A stretch of DNA of 64,000 nucleotides from Karstenula rhodostoma CBS 690.94 (lineage: Eukaryota > Ascomycota > Dothideomycetes > Pleosporales > Didymosphaeriaceae), in assembly GCA_010093485.1 (NCBI GenBank), contig MU001507.1, positions 1,446,662 through 1,510,661 on the forward strand, written 5' to 3'. Below, piece by piece: positions 46,090-58,736 of this stretch (position 1 is the first letter of the stretch; every line of letters starts with the position of its first letter). The notes under the pieces are model-generated. The model worked only from the letters and a program-made list of their open reading frames with translations. It did not search any database and was not told where the DNA came from. Made by a program: the position numbers and the translations under genes.

Positions 46090-47011
46090 TCACACCTCTA
46101 ATATTTTGTTCAAGGCAACCTCGGATGCTCTCAGCCAGCGCCCTCTCTCTTCAAGCTCGTCTCCGATGCCACCGCCGTCTTCTTTTCGTCGTCTAGCCTC
46201 CTTCGCAGCTGCGACTGTGCCCTGCTTCTGTGTTTCCAGTGGCTTGAGCTCACGTTCCAACTTCTCCAGTTCGCGCGCACGGTTCGGTAATGATGATTGC
46301 AGTTTCGCAAGGTGTGCGTCGAGTGCAGCCAGTTCAGCTTCGCGTTGCTCAACCAAATGGGCCGTCTCCGGCAACGGCAGCGCGAGCTCGGGATTTTGTG
46401 AGGGTGGTATCTGTTCTCTTTTCAAAATCTCGATGTTCGCTTCCAAGCCCTCGATCTCCACTGGGAGTGACGCGAGCTGCTGTGTCTTCAGCTGCACACC
46501 CTCGTATCGCAGTGCTAATTCCCGGCCCTTGGCCTCAAGTTGTTGTAGTAGTTCTGCAATCTCCACCTTGCGCTCCTTTAAGGTGGCTTTCAAAGCCAGA
46601 ATATCTTTCTCTCTTGCCTCGTTCTCAGTGGCCTCGACTAGACTGGGTGGGTTCTCGGTAATACCGCGTAGGAACTTCTCCTTTGTGACCTGCTCGACAT
46701 AGCTGAAGCGGAGTTTGCCGAACAGTTCCTGGACGTGTTAGCCCACCTGCGGTGTGTGTGTATGTGTGTGTGTGTGTGACACAGCGTACCTTGTAGTGCT
46801 GAAGATCTGCCTGTAATGCTGCCGGATGTGTGTCTCCACTCTGTTCGCTGTCGTCTGAGACCGTAGAAGTGCGTTTGTCCGCGGTCTGAGAGTTGTCTTT
46901 CGGCGCAAGTGTCTCTGCGATAGAGATGAGTTTCAAAGACGGTGACTCTTGCAGCTGTTCGAGCGCTGCGGCAGCGGTGCTCAGTTGCGACCCAGGTTCG
47001 TGCGCCATCAT
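46090..47011 (-). CDS. Coiled-coil protein, probable kinetochore subunit Sos7
   Basis: Two exons (47011-46790, 46728-46090) give 286 aa. After a polar N-terminus, the splice joins LQADLQHYK to ELFGKLRFSYVEQVTKEKFL and GITENPP, a short motif I associate with fungal Sos7/kinetochore proteins. The rest is an almost continuous coiled coil rich in Leu, Glu and Arg (EIAELLQQLEAKGRELALRY, REAELAALDAHLAKLQ, RELEKLERELKPLE). The intron contains a (TG)n microsatellite. The family call rests on the N-terminal motif only; other coiled-coil proteins remain possible. The start is one of two adjacent ATGs. It is head-to-head with the SR-rich gene, 197 bp apart. Confidence 0.65.
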
Positions 47012-47208
47012 GTGTTACGCTGTTCGTAGAAGTGATTACTGACTGAAATGTCGCGGGGTCAATGTGTTTGCGTTGTTTGGGAAACGCGTAACCGCGGATT
47101 TAGCGAATAAAGTCCAGGGCGACGGCCCCTCCTCGGCAGTCTATCTGCCATCGATGCGCCCTATGCCTTCAGCGCACACACACTTTAGCTGTCACCGACA
47201 CCTCCATC

Positions 47209-48495
47209 ATGGCTGGCGATAGCATTGACGATGACGAGTACGTTGCGCGCCTACTCAAACAAGATGCCGTGGACGCATCGAAAAAGTACAGTTTCGTTGG
47301 CCTGGATGCCTTCCACCCAAAGAGGTGCGTTGAATGCCTCGTTTGCGGGTCATGAAGTACAGTCACTTGGCCACATCTGTGGCGTTCATTGTAGCTAACA
47401 GTCTCCAGACTGAGACCAGACGCTCCGAAGCCGAACACTAACTTTCTGCGACATATCATCCGCCAGACCGATAGCCACAATGCGGCGTTGCTGGCCCGAG
47501 AGGCGAAAGATTCGCGCGCACGCCTGCGACAGCTAGATACCGCACAGGATGGCGGTGACGATGGAACGAACAACCGAAAACGCAGACAAGAAAGCGGCCA
47601 TGACCGTTGTGAACGGAGGCATGAACGGAGGCCTGAACGCAGAGAACGACATCGCGTGAGCAGTGACGAGGACCAGGATAGAAGAAGCTCCAAGAGGTCA
47701 GCACATAAACCGCATGCATCAAGAGACGAGGAGAGTGGACACAGGAGACGACAAGGTGTGGATAAGGCAGAACGGCCGACGTATCGTTCCGGCCATCGAC
47801 GCAAAAGCGACAATTACTCTCGAAGGGGAACAGACGAAGCGCAAGTCTCACGAGATTCAGAGCACCGTAGTCACAAACGCGCGAGAGAAAGATCCGTCTC
47901 AAGGTGCAGAACCAATACGCGCTCTCCTTCGCCTACTTCCAGCCGACACCACAAACTTTCAACGCGCGATCGAAGGCCTCGCTCCCCTAGGAAAAGATCG
48001 AGAAGCCCACCGAAGCACAGCAAAGAGCGCGAAAGCAGGCGCGCGTCACGAGGTAGAGCAAGACGATCCCCCTCGACCGAAGCGGAGTCTGATCCACTCG
48101 AGGCAATCGTGGGACCATTGCCACCGCCAAACCCGCCAGCTGTGCGCTCACGCGGTCGAGGTGCACACAAAGGCAATACAGAGGGCATCAATGCGCGCTT
48201 CTCCTCGGGGTACGACCCGGCGATGGATGATGCTGCGTTCTCGGACAAAGGCGGTGAGTGGGGCGACGCTGTCGAAGCATACCGCGATCGTCAGCGATGG
48301 AAGCAGCAAGGGGCAGAGAGGCTCAAGGCAGCTGGGTTCAGCGAGGAGCAGGTGAGGAAGTGGGAACGGGGCGACGAGAAAAGCGAGGAAGATGTCAGAT
48401 GGGCCGCGCGGGGCCAGGCGAGGGAATGGGACCGAGGAAAAGTAGTTGATGCCGATGGAGACATTGGGCACAGGGCCGCTTGGGCCGACACATGA
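47209..48495 (+). CDS. Arg/Ser-rich nuclear protein, often labelled splicing factor 38B-like
   Basis: Two exons (47209-47324, 47409-48495) give 400 aa. The conserved N-terminus MAGDSIDDDEYVARLLKQDA, KKYSFVGLDAFHPKR|LRPDAPKPNTNFLRHIIRQTDSHNAALLA-type sequence leads into a long R/S/E/H-rich stretch (about residues 95-270). A second conserved block follows: INARFSSGYDPAMD and WGDAVEAYRDRQRWKQQGAE, then RLKAAGFSEEQVRKWERG. The RS/RE content indicates a nuclear RNA-processing role. The label used for fungal homologues is a guess from composition; I see no PRP38 domain. Function is unproven. Confidence 0.75.
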
Positions 48496-49097
48496 GCCAC
48501 GACAGCACAGTACCAAGTCAGAAGCTTGAGCATGATGGTATTGTGCAATGCCTAAACCGAGGCAACGCGCTGTGCTCCGACTCTTGACGTAAAACACTTT
48601 CCACTTCTCCACCTGCTTGCTGTTGCTGTTGCTGTGCCTGCATCTTCCTTCGTTTCGTCACTGGCTGATGTTGGCGGGCGACAAGGATGTGGGGCTCTGT
48701 GATTGGCCACCATGCCACGTCTTCACCGCCCGAAGCTTATCGATGGTTGCCCTTGGTGACTCTGCATAAACAAGGGCTCGGGACGGCTAGTCCAGCTGCC
48801 AACCCAGTCTAACGTGCACTACAATCCACCTACCTGGACACTTGGTGACTTGGTGACTTCGTGGAATCGCATCCACGAGAGACACTGCCGCGGACTGCTA
48901 TCCTCAGCTTGACGACCTCCTCCCAGCCACCTCGCCTGCGCGCCGCACCGACTCCACCCCACCGAGCTGTCCGCAGCCGCCGGACACGCTCTGGCTGGGC
49001 CAACGCACGACTCCGACCTGCCCACCGCCTGGGAGCCTCACGACTGACTTTGCGAACGCACGCAGCTTGCACGTCGCCCTTGGTCCTCGCCAGCAAC
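48496..49097. other. Intergenic
   Basis: Leader and promoter of the b561-like gene plus the 3' flank of the SR-rich gene. No gene is seen. Confidence 0.5.
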
Positions 49098-51513
49098 ATG
49101 TCTGGTCTGTCAGCGCCGGGGAGTAGTGCCTACTCGTCCGACACCATGTACGTAGGCGATGGGACTTGGGATTCGCAGCGAAACACCTTTCTGCTTCCCA
49201 ACCTGCAAGGCTTGAATCTTGCTACAACACAGTACAATGGTAAGTTCGGCGCACCGCTCCCAGCCAGCAATGGGTACTGACGTCGTAGGCATGGGCAACC
49301 GCTTCCAAAACATGAATGGCTACCATGGCCTCATCCTAGCCCATGGTATTCTGGCAGTCTGCACCTTCCTGTTCGTTGTCCCTGCGGCCATTTTCCTCGC
49401 CCGCTTCTATCACCGAAACCCACGTATGGCGTTGCGCTTGCACATATGGTTGCAGTTAGGTACCGTCTTCCTGTCGACCGCAATCTTTGTTCTCGGATTT
49501 CAAGCAGTTGGCCGGAAAAGATCTCTCACCAACCCGCACCATGGAACTGGTGTCGCGCTCTACACGATGATTCTGGTTCAAGCCATCGGAGGATGTGTAA
49601 TCCACAGACGAGAGAAAGGGAAGGAACGGTACAAGATACCTCTAAAATTGATGGTACGTGTGTCGATATTTTGGTGGTAATGCAATGCACTGACACCCCC
49701 CCAGCTTCATCAGTGGATAGGGAGACTGATCGCGCTCCTGGGTATCATACAAGTTGCCCTCGGTCTAACATTGTATGGGTCGCCCATGGTGCTTTTCATC
49801 CTCTATGCGGTGTGGGGACTCATCCTAATATGCGCGTGGTTTGTCCTTTGCTATATGAACCAGCCCGAGATGGGCTTTGATGAGACAAGCACATACATCA
49901 CAGAAACTACGATGAGCGGCAGCCGCAGAAGCCATCGCGGCCATGGGATGGGTTCGACAGTAACAGCGTCAGCGGCAGGTGCAGGCTTAGCTGCGTGGGG
50001 GAATCGTTCCCGCAGTCGTAGTACCCGCAGAGGGCCGAGCGGTGGCAGAAGAGAGGTCCTCAGCTCGCACCCCGGCACCTACTATACCGATTCGCGCGTG
50101 GACGAAAAGTATACAGAAGTTGGGCGGAAAAACCACACCTGGCGAGAGCGACTGCTGGGCGCTGGAGCAGCAACGGGTGGTATCTTTGCGTTTAAATCCC
50201 TCTTCGGTAAGAAAAAGGTCGAACCAAGCGTAACGACAAGCAATGCCAGCTATAGTCGGCCACCTATAGGCCAATCTGAGGTTACGCAGACTGACCTGAG
50301 TCGTGTTGAAGAAGGGAGGGCCCCGGCTTCCCCAGGTCGCGACCATTGGCGTCGGGTAGAAGAAAGAGAGGCAGCCCAAGCGGCCGCCATGGGCGCAAGC
50401 CCTTTGCGCCAGGGCCATCGAGCCACTCGAAGCGGTGTCTCCATGGAGTCTTTCGACAGCCGGACCAGTCTTAGTGACGACCTCGAGAGACCCAAAGAAT
50501 CGCATGGACTTCGAGATGGAATAGCCGCTCTCGGGTTTGCTGGCTTCCTCAAGCACCAATGGAGTAAAAGGAGGAACAAGAAAGAAGACGCACATGTCGC
50601 AGCTGTGAAAGAACAAGACTTGGAGGATGAGCGTATAGCTCGGGCAAACAGCCAACGACGAAAATTCACTGGGGATGGGTTGCCCCCAAGAAACAATGGA
50701 CCGCCATCTACGATCTTCTCTGAGAGTGATATCTCAGGAACAACTCCTGGGTTGTCGCGACGCGACGTTCGTCCACCAAGGAACACGACACACTTGACGC
50801 AGACAGAGACGGTTGCAGGGCCATCAATGACTCCAGCACCTCCCCTAGCGGATCCTCACGGCGTTCTTTCCGATGTCGGGTCTGAAGCATATGTATCAGC
50901 AGGCGGCCACAAACATCGAAGACATCATAACGGAGGGGCATCAGCTCTTGGTGCGGCGACGGCGGCTGGCGCCTCGTCGGACATAAGAGACGCCAGCCAG
51001 CGCCGAGGCAGTCGGGATGGCAGTGTCAACTCCCCACCTGTATCCGTCAAGGTTAAGATGCACAACGATGGAAGACATGTGACTTTGAGGAGGCTGAACG
51101 AAGAGGAAGCTGCCGCCGAGCGTGAAGCGCGGAAGAAAGATCGCAGGCGTCGGGATGGCAGCATGAGTTCACTGAGCAATTTGGAGAACAACGAGCGCTG
51201 GCGGCGTACGGCAGCAATGGAAGCCGCTCAAGCGCAAGAAATGGGGCAGGGTTCCGCTCCGATAGCCATGCCTGAGCCAATGATCCCTGGGCCGCCGCCT
51301 ATGGCAACGACAGCAGGCCATCAAAGTCCTCTCCCCCTTCCGCCTCCCATCCCAGGAGCAGGTGGGAGTATCATGAGCAGTCCGCAGGGCACGCAAGTGT
51401 ATGGCACCGAGACGGACGTGAGCGCCTACGACTCGAACCGGAGACGGCGCAGAGCAGAACGGGCCCAAGCGAAGCAGGCTCGGCTCGGTGGAAGTCGCGT
51501 TGAGTTCTCCTAA
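49098..51513 (+). CDS. Cytochrome b561-type membrane protein with long disordered tail
   Basis: Three exons (49098-49239, 49289-49653, 49705-51513) give 771 aa. Residues about 55-250 hold five to six transmembrane helices with the spaced His expected for two b-hemes: YHGLILAHGILAVC, LRLHIWLQLGT, NPHHGTGVAL and LHQWIGRLIALLGIIQ. An FGKKK-type basic patch and more than 500 mostly disordered, charged residues follow, including poly-Ala/Gly, RR/RS runs and PPP stretches. The conserved DRRRRDGSMSSLSN and YGTETDVSAYDSNRRRRRAE near the end are family motifs in filamentous ascomycetes. Transmembrane electron transfer is likely from the His pattern; the partner and the role of the tail are unknown. 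Confidence 0.85.
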
Positions 51514-53177
51514 TGACCATGACGAGCATGACGACCGGTAAGCTTGACGATTTTCTTGTTTTTGTGCATTTTCAGGCGCGTGGGGCAAATGGGTGGGTTC
51601 GAAAAACTGGAGGCAACACAAGCTGTATGTATGTACATGTAGTAAATGGAAGGGTTGTTGACCTCGTGAATGTTCTGATTGCATGCTGTGTTGTGTTCCC
51701 ATGCCACCTCTTCGTGTTTCCATGTCGCGGTGTTGGATCTGGCTGAGCTAGTGGTGTGGTTATTATGTCACCGATTTGCGAGAGCGGCCTCTTGGCAGCT
51801 TCGTTGGTGGCCATGATGATGCAGTGGGTAGCAGGCCCCGACCGTTTTCAAGGCGTGCGTGTGCGGGAATAGCACCTTTGGCCTTATTCCCTTTGCGCGT
51901 CTGGCGCTGGTTGTATAGACTGACTGCCTCTTGGATGCAGGAATGTGACAATGGCCCCGCCCTTGCGCCGCGAAACGTCTTCATTTGCTGGCCCGAGGCA
52001 TAATGACCTATCTTCGATGGTACTATCCGGACGATCGGCTTCAAGGCGAGGCGCGAAGAGGCCGCAGACGGGCCTTCGGTCGAGGTTATAAACACCATGG
52101 CGCCTCAGCAGGCGGAACCGATTCTTCCCTCGGATTTGCCTCGCACTCGAGCCCACGACGGACCTGCGACCTGCTCTGACGGCTCCTGGCCCTTCCTCGT
52201 TTGGGCTCCAAGACGACGACCCGACACAGACACAGACACAGACAGACACAGACACAGACACAGACACAGACGCAGACGCAGACACAGTGCTGCGTACTCG
52301 CTCGCCGCACTTGCACAGTTGCACGTAGCCCTGGAGACGTCCGCAGTCGTCCCCAGTCCCCAGCGGCCAAGCACAGCACGACTCCTCGCCGCCGGAGCAC
52401 CGCCTACAATATGACGACAGCAATATGCGCGCGCGGAAGCAACCCTGGCTGTCGGCGGCCAAGGCAGCGATTGTCGGCGCCGTTGCTAGCGGTGCATGGT
52501 TTTGCTGTGCGCACCTAGGCTCGTGGAGACGCCCGTTTCAACTCGCCGCAGCCCCAAGCGCTTGACCAGCGGCAGACCTCCCTCATCGGATCCAAACCAC
52601 ACCACCGCCTCCCTCATCTGCGCACCATCACTAGCAGCCCCTAGCCTCACCGTAGCTCGGATGATTGTCGGTTAGTGCTCAGTCGTCTGCTAGTGATCCG
52701 CTGCGTTGGGGCCGACCGCCGTCAACGCCATTGCCATGGTTAGATTGCGCCCTGCTTCGACGTCTCCCCGGGAGTAGCTGTGTGCCAGCCAACGGCTTCG
52801 ACGCGCGCATGGGGGCATCTGCCGCACGTCCGGCTAAGGGTCCGCCCTGCTCCCCTGCTCACCTCGTCGACGTCTGTGAATCACCGGCCCTGGCCCTTTC
52901 TCCACACACGCTCATTGGACTCTGTCTGCAGCCGGCCCCATCCTGGCATGACTGCTAGTACACGCCTAATGCGGCTGCGAGCCAAGCCTCTACGTCGACG
53001 GGTTAGCCAGTTGAGTGGGCGTCCTGTCCAGCAGAATGACACAAAGCATGCAAAAACGTCTTCCGACCTTATGCGCAGCATGCCCAAAAATCTTTGCACG
53101 CTTCGAATTCGCGTGGACACTCCTCGTTTCTTTGGGAGGGGCTTGCCAACCAGCCTATACTGTCCTACCGTCTCATA
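51514..53177. other. Intergenic with a microsatellite; leader of the Zn2Cys6 gene
   Basis: No gene is supported over 1.66 kb. A tandem hexamer tract (CACAGA/ACAGAC) lies at about 52223-52288 and produces spurious Thr/Gln or Val/Ser ORFs in several frames. Confidence 0.5.
52223..52288. repeat. (ACAGAC)n-type microsatellite
   Basis: About 65 bp of near-perfect CACAGA hexamers with a few CGCAGA variants near the right end. Non-coding. Confidence 0.9.
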
Positions 53178-55551
53178 ATGTCCACGCCTACTACCTCTGC
53201 TCCGGTCAAAAGAGCTTGCGATAGGTGCGTCCTCGCAACATTCCTGGCTCGCCTATCATCACTCACTTTACAACTTCAGCTGCCATCGACGCAAAGTAAA
53301 ATGCATTGGTGAAGGCACAAACCCGTGCAAAAACTGCCTTTCTGCCGGTCTTGCTTGCACATACAATGCCATACCTCAAAAAAAGGGCCCCAAGGGAAGC
53401 CGCGCCAAAGTCCTGTCTGAGCTGCGGGAGACACAGCGCAACGCTCAACTGGCAGCGGGGCTCTCCCATGAGCTAGGTTTCGATGGGCGCGCACTTCCGA
53501 CGACGTTCGCGCGCACCCCGGGACTGCTGCCGCCCGGTCTCGTAGAGAGCTGTCTGGATTTCTTCTTTGCCAACGTCTATCCTTCACAGCCAATCCTCCA
53601 CCAGCAGCGCGCCCAGGAAATTCTGCTGAGCTTCGAACACGCTTCCGAGTCATACTGCATGCTCGTTGCGTTGTGCGCATATGTTATGATACAGGCAAAC
53701 ATGACAGTCTCGCCCAGCTTGCTTCCGCGTCCTGAAATGGCACAACTTTCCAATGTCAGCATCGGTCACGTCCTATTAGAAGAGGCGGTACGGGTCCGGA
53801 AAGGTTTTGAATATCTGGAAAACCCGACGCATCTGTCTCTGTTAACCTCCTGGCTGTTTTATGGATCCTACTTTGGTTTAGGAAAGGACAATACGGCTTG
53901 GTCATATCTCAGAGAAGCCACCACTCAAGCGCATGTACTTGGTCTCCACGAAGAAGAAACCCATAAGAACGACCCACTGGACATATCTCGCAAGCGCGTG
54001 TTGTACTGGCTTCTCTTGGTCGCGGAAAGGTATTGAGCTGAGCCACCAGAGCGCGGCAAGGAGACTGACTGGCACGTAGAACACATGCGCTTCACAAGCA
54101 CCGTCCAATCACCCTATATCCAACTGTACACTCGCCATCTTTGGAGGATTCTCCTTCCGATAGGCCGATCGCATCTGGACTCGATTGCCTGATCAATCTG
54201 TACAAGCCAGTGGACGACACGTTCATCAGTCTGTGGAACAAGCTCCAGACGCATGGCAATCCTTCCTGGATCGCACAGCTTCAAAACCAATTGACGGAGG
54301 CGGTTCCAGTGTATCTAGACTGCACGGAAAGTCAAGCTGCGGATTTACGCATCACCCAGCAATGGCTGCGAACCATGCTCTGGCAGCTGTGCGTAAGCCA
54401 AGGTCTCGTCAGTAGTGTGGCGGCGGACAACACCCGCACCTTCAAGTACCCCATCGAAGTCTCGCGCGATCTTCTTTCCATGACACATCAATTTTCCCAG
54501 CATGCGATGGAGGTGCACGGCGTGGGTTTGGTGAGTTGAGCAACTTTTCACAACGTCGCACGTTCCGCATCCACTTCCTAAGCCCCTCAGTCTTTACTTT
54601 GCCGAAGCCCACTTGCTTCAAGATTACCCTGCAATTCCTGGTCTTGGATCTTCCCCAGTACCTGGCACAGAGCGCCTGGAGTCGTTTCGAATCAGTCTCC
54701 TACCAGCTACTATACTGACACGATATTAGATTGAAAAACTGTTCGATATTGCCTGTTGCTTGGTTGACGTTGTCGCTTGCATCCCATTCTCGCCAGATAC
54801 ATTCGCCTTGGGGCCGCGCGACTACGTTTCTCGTTTCCTAACGTTGTTCTCCGCACTGCGTGGCGGCCAGACACGCTACCTTCCCCTTCTCCTAGCTAAA
54901 GTGTCCGAAGTTCTACCTAATCTTCCTCTTCCTCGATCGCTCAACATCCCCCAAAACATGTCCGCCTCCGCTATGGATTCCACCTCGGGTTCCATTGGAT
55001 CAGTTGCATCCAGCGTGAACGATGATCTCACAGGATTACCACCAATCGCATCGCCTTCCTATCCTTCGACAGAATTGATACGTCAGCTTGCGGCCCAAAC
55101 CGGGGCTCAGCTTCCATTTAACACATCCCAGCAATCACTGTTGCACGCGCCCTCTTCTAGAGTCGAGGATCTTTCTTTGTATGACACCTCAGCACCTCAT
55201 AGCGCCCATTCGTCAGGATCGGCACCCGCCAGTCAATCCGGAACACCCGGTCCTTATGAGCCCACGATGCATACTCGTCCACCAATTCCCAGCCAGGCAC
55301 ATGGCCATCCACCGCCTCAGCTACAACAAAGCCACCCCCAACACCCGCAACTACAAAGTCACCAGCTGGGAATTAATTCTTCTCCATATGATCCTAGGTT
55401 TAGCGTACCAGGCTTCGATACGGGAATGGGTTACAAACAGGGTGGGATCGATGGTGCGGGTCACATCCCAGTTCAAGGTACTCTGGACAACCAAGGAGCG
55501 TACAGAGAGAATCTGCCACACGGGAGAGGTCATGGTGGATATGCAGGCTGA
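53178..55551 (+). CDS. Zn(II)2Cys6 transcription factor
   Basis: Four exons (53178-53224, 53280-54029, 54080-54530, 54730-55551) give 689 aa. The binuclear zinc cluster is rebuilt by the first splice: RACD|SCHRRKVKC, CKNC and LACTY (six Cys, residues about 14-42). A conserved linker PQKKGPKGSRAKVLSELRET follows. The middle homology region is visible (SWLFYGSYFGLGKDNTAW, REATTQAHVLGLHEEE, KRVLYWLLLVAER|THAL). A FALGPRDYVSRFLTLFSALR block completes the regulator domain. The C-terminus is Ser/Pro/Gln/His-rich and probably activating. The target pathway is unknown; no metabolic cluster adjoins it. The third intron (54531-54729, 199 nt) is the longest in the window and lacks the palindromic element. 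Confidence 0.9.
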
Positions 55552-57215
55552 ACACACGCATCCTAGGATCTAATGGTCCTTCCTCGTCAATATCGTTCGA
55601 ATAAGTCGTTACACATGAGAGTCTCCACACGGGCAGACTCCGTCGCATCACTCCTACGAGTCTCAGCGTTCTCTGCGTTCAGCGGGTGCTTGGTACTTCG
55701 TGTGACGTTAGTGTCACTTTGGAAGCAGCATACCCTTGGTGATCTGGTCCTCCCTGTCGCGGTCCTGGTCATCGCAGCTACCTCGTCGCAAGCATGTACA
55801 GGGATCAAGCACTTGATCTGATATCGCGGTAGCATTGAATTGCTCATCCGTGCACCACGCCAGTGCAGGTAAAGCACGGCCAGTGCTTCACAGAGCGTGG
55901 TATGCAATGTAACAGTACATACACTGATAGCTACAATAGTCATAGATAGGACCTTGGAGAAGAGCCGGTCTCAATATTCAACCTAGTGACCTAGAACGTA
56001 TACGGTATAGATTTCAGCCTCACAATTGCACCGCTGAATCATGACTTTGGGCATGCATGCAGGAAACGCATAGGTTGGATCGGCGGAGCTAGTGCAACCC
56101 AATTCGAGCTTGACCCGCGAACACTACCCGCGTGCCCTACCCGCAGAAATCTTCCCCGTGAAACGAGGCATGCGCCATTTGGGAAGCCTTTCGGACCGGC
56201 TTCACGTGGCCGACGCTGGCTGGGGGGGTCCCTATGCCGATCCGTGCCCCCCACATCGCAACGTTCCCTCCGTGCTTGCAGATTCAAACGTCCTTGCTCG
56301 CCTGCGAACTAACCCCCCTCGGGGGACATCGTCGGGACATGCCTGACAACGAGGGTGTTGCTTGCGTGTCTGTACAAAGTAGACATCGTTCCCCGAGACG
56401 ATCCCACCGACAGATGTATAGACCATGGTTTCAGGCACCGCGTGGGTTAGGCGCGGACGTACGTCCCTCGGTCCTGGTCCAACGTCGAGCACCCACCCCT
56501 GCGTCGGCCCAAGACGGGAGCATGGTAAGGCTCGAGGGCAGACAACCACACACGAGACGTTGCGAGTGACAACATCCGTCGCTCCAGCTCACCTGGAAGT
56601 TCCTCCTCCCGAACCGCCCAAACTCGGTGCGGTACGCTTTCTTCGAGCTGGGGTGGGCAGGCACAGCTAGCGCACTGGCTGGCTGCGTGGACTCGGTACA
56701 CTACCATCCGTGCATCGTCTGTACAGGATTCGGTCCTATATCGGACAGTTTATTCCAACGTTCGCTTGAGCGCTTGGGGGCTTTGAGGTGCCCCGGAAAC
56801 CTGGTTCGCTGGCTGTGCAGTCGAGTCGAGTCGTCGAATCGTCGAATCGTCGAGCCGAGTCGGGGCAATGCAGCAGGGGTAACTCCGCGATAAGTTGCCG
56901 GATGCGGCAATATATGTATCGATTCTCACGTTCAGACGGTCGATCACGTAGTTGGGCTCTGGAAACTACGCAGGGGATGTTGTGGATGTGGTATGTGCAT
57001 TGCAGGCGCTATGGGTTCGTCTCCATCTGCAGTGAGTAATCATCTACCTAGTTGCGAACGCGGGACGGAGGTATGCCCAGCCATTACCTACGCTTCCCTC
57101 GACGGAGGTCCCTTCCGGTTCGACCCTTGACATCCCATCCGTGCCAAATTCTCCACATGACTACTGCCCGATCCCCCCGGTACCTCCCCGAAGAACAAGG
57201 TACCTTCCGCCCGTA
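55552..57215. other. Intergenic between convergent genes
   Basis: No gene is supported. A short direct repeat (GTCGAATC units) lies at about 56820-56860. Otherwise nothing recognisable. Confidence 0.45.
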
Positions 57216-57775
57216 TCAGATGCCCCCATCATCATCCATATCCATGTCCATCGGGGTGTCCGTACCGTTGAAGGCTTGGGGTGAAACATCACTCATGTCC
57301 GACTGGTGACATTGACCCCTCTGCCCCATCCTCCTCCTCGCACCGTCACTTGCAGACTCCCTTAGCCACGCTTGGTATTCCGTCACTCGCTGCGCCCGCA
57401 CTTCCCGCGGATTAGTCCCGGGGAAGGTATTCTCCTGGGCCGCGAGGTCGGCGTCTTGGACGTCCTGCTGCACGTGTGCGGCTGGAGGCTGAGTACGCGC
57501 GTGGGCCTCGCGCTGTGGGGTATCCAACGTTGGCTTGCCGCATAAGCTGTACGGTGAAGGTGAAGCTTCGACGGTGTGCGCAGGGGGGGTTTTCCGCCGC
57601 AGCTCGTCCTCGTGGTTGTGCATCTGCGTCTCGCGCTGAGAGGACATCTGCTGCTGGGTGTAGAGTCGCCAAGCTTCAACTTCTTCCTGGAACAACGATG
57701 GAGTATCGTGGGCGGATTGATCGACTTGCTGGCATTGGCGCGCTCCATCGTGTCCTTGCTCCACTTGCTGCCTCT

Positions 57776-57812
<37 letters not shown>

Positions 57813-58736
57813 AGGCATGTCTACGGCCTGCTGCGCTTGTTCTGCCACGACCTGCCGTTGCTGTTGGCGATGCTCTCCCGATCCACGGCGACCACCTGCT
57901 CTGGGGCCGACCTTTGCGCTCTTCTGAAACCTGTCCTTTTTCTTGGCCCACCTCGCCTTCTTCTCCTGTGCCTGCTTCTCCGCCTGGAACACTACACGGT
58001 ACTTCTCGTTCAAGCGGCCGTTGATCATGGCCGAGTGTTCGTTGCCCACCCAGCTCAGACCAGGCATCTCGTCGAAGACGTCCGACCGATACAGCTGTGC
58101 GCGTGCGACCTCGGCCTCTTCGTGCGTGATCTGGCCGGAATCGACTTGGCTGCGTAGGGCCTGGCACAAATGGCCGTCGACGAAAGCCTTCCGGACTGCG
58201 ACATCAAGAGCCAGGACGAGAGATGGCTCGTTGAGAATCGACCACTGGTGTGCGAGCCACTCGTGGAAAAGGTGAATCGTGTACTGGGACGAAGGGAAGA
58301 GCAGTGCGTTTGGGTCGACGAAGCCGTTGTTCAGCCTCAAGATGATGGACTCGTGCATCTCCTTCACCGTTGCCAGGATCGCATAGTACATGTCCTCGAA
58401 GTCGGCTAGTGGTCGGTCCATTGCCGAGGACACGGCTGTTTTGCGTGCCTTCCCTGTGCGGGCGAAGCCTTCTCCGCTGCGATTCTCGAGGCCTGGGAAA
58501 GGCGAGCGGTGTCCATCTTGGAGGCGCGCGTGGAGCACCTGCAGTGAAGGGGTGTAGCGGTCGGTGGACGATGCGCCGAGTGAAGGAGTCAAGGTCTGGA
58601 GGGTGAGGATCTCGGATGTGACATTCAACAGGTATGTCTTTACGATGGCATCCGGACTGGGCAAAGGTGTGGCTTCGACTGTTTCCTGGAGAAGGGCGAC
58701 GGGGAGGCGAGGGTAAGGCGTGCCGGCGGCGGACAT
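57216..58736 (-). CDS. Uncharacterised protein with poly-Thr and Gln-rich region
   Basis: A single exon of 506 aa from the first true ATG (MSAAGTPYPRLPVALLQE). Residues about 100-240 look folded, with aromatic and hydrophobic blocks (ADFEDMYYAILATVKEMHES, FPSSQYTIHLFHEWLAHQWS, EPSLVLALDVAVRKAF, MPGLSWVGNEHSAMINGRL). A basic K/R/Q helix follows, then a run of 11-12 Thr encoded by a near-pure ACG repeat (57778-57811), and a Gln/Glu/His-rich tail ending MDMDMDDDGGI. I do not recognise the family. The folded part makes a real gene likely. It converges with the Zn2Cys6 gene at a distance. Confidence 0.7.
57778..57811. repeat. Coding trinucleotide repeat (GTC/ACG)n
   Basis: Eleven uninterrupted GTC units on the plus strand, read as ACG (Thr) codons by the minus-strand gene. 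It also creates poly-Arg and poly-Val shadow ORFs on the plus strand. Confidence 0.9.

Noticed and set aside
54531..54729. Longest intron in the window as another introner-like copy
   Set aside because: At 199 nt it was an obvious candidate, but neither the arms nor the tail could be found in either orientation.
57476..58157. Overlapping plus-strand ORFs with poly-Arg or poly-Ser
   Set aside because: They arise from the trinucleotide repeat and Gln-rich codons of the minus-strand gene.
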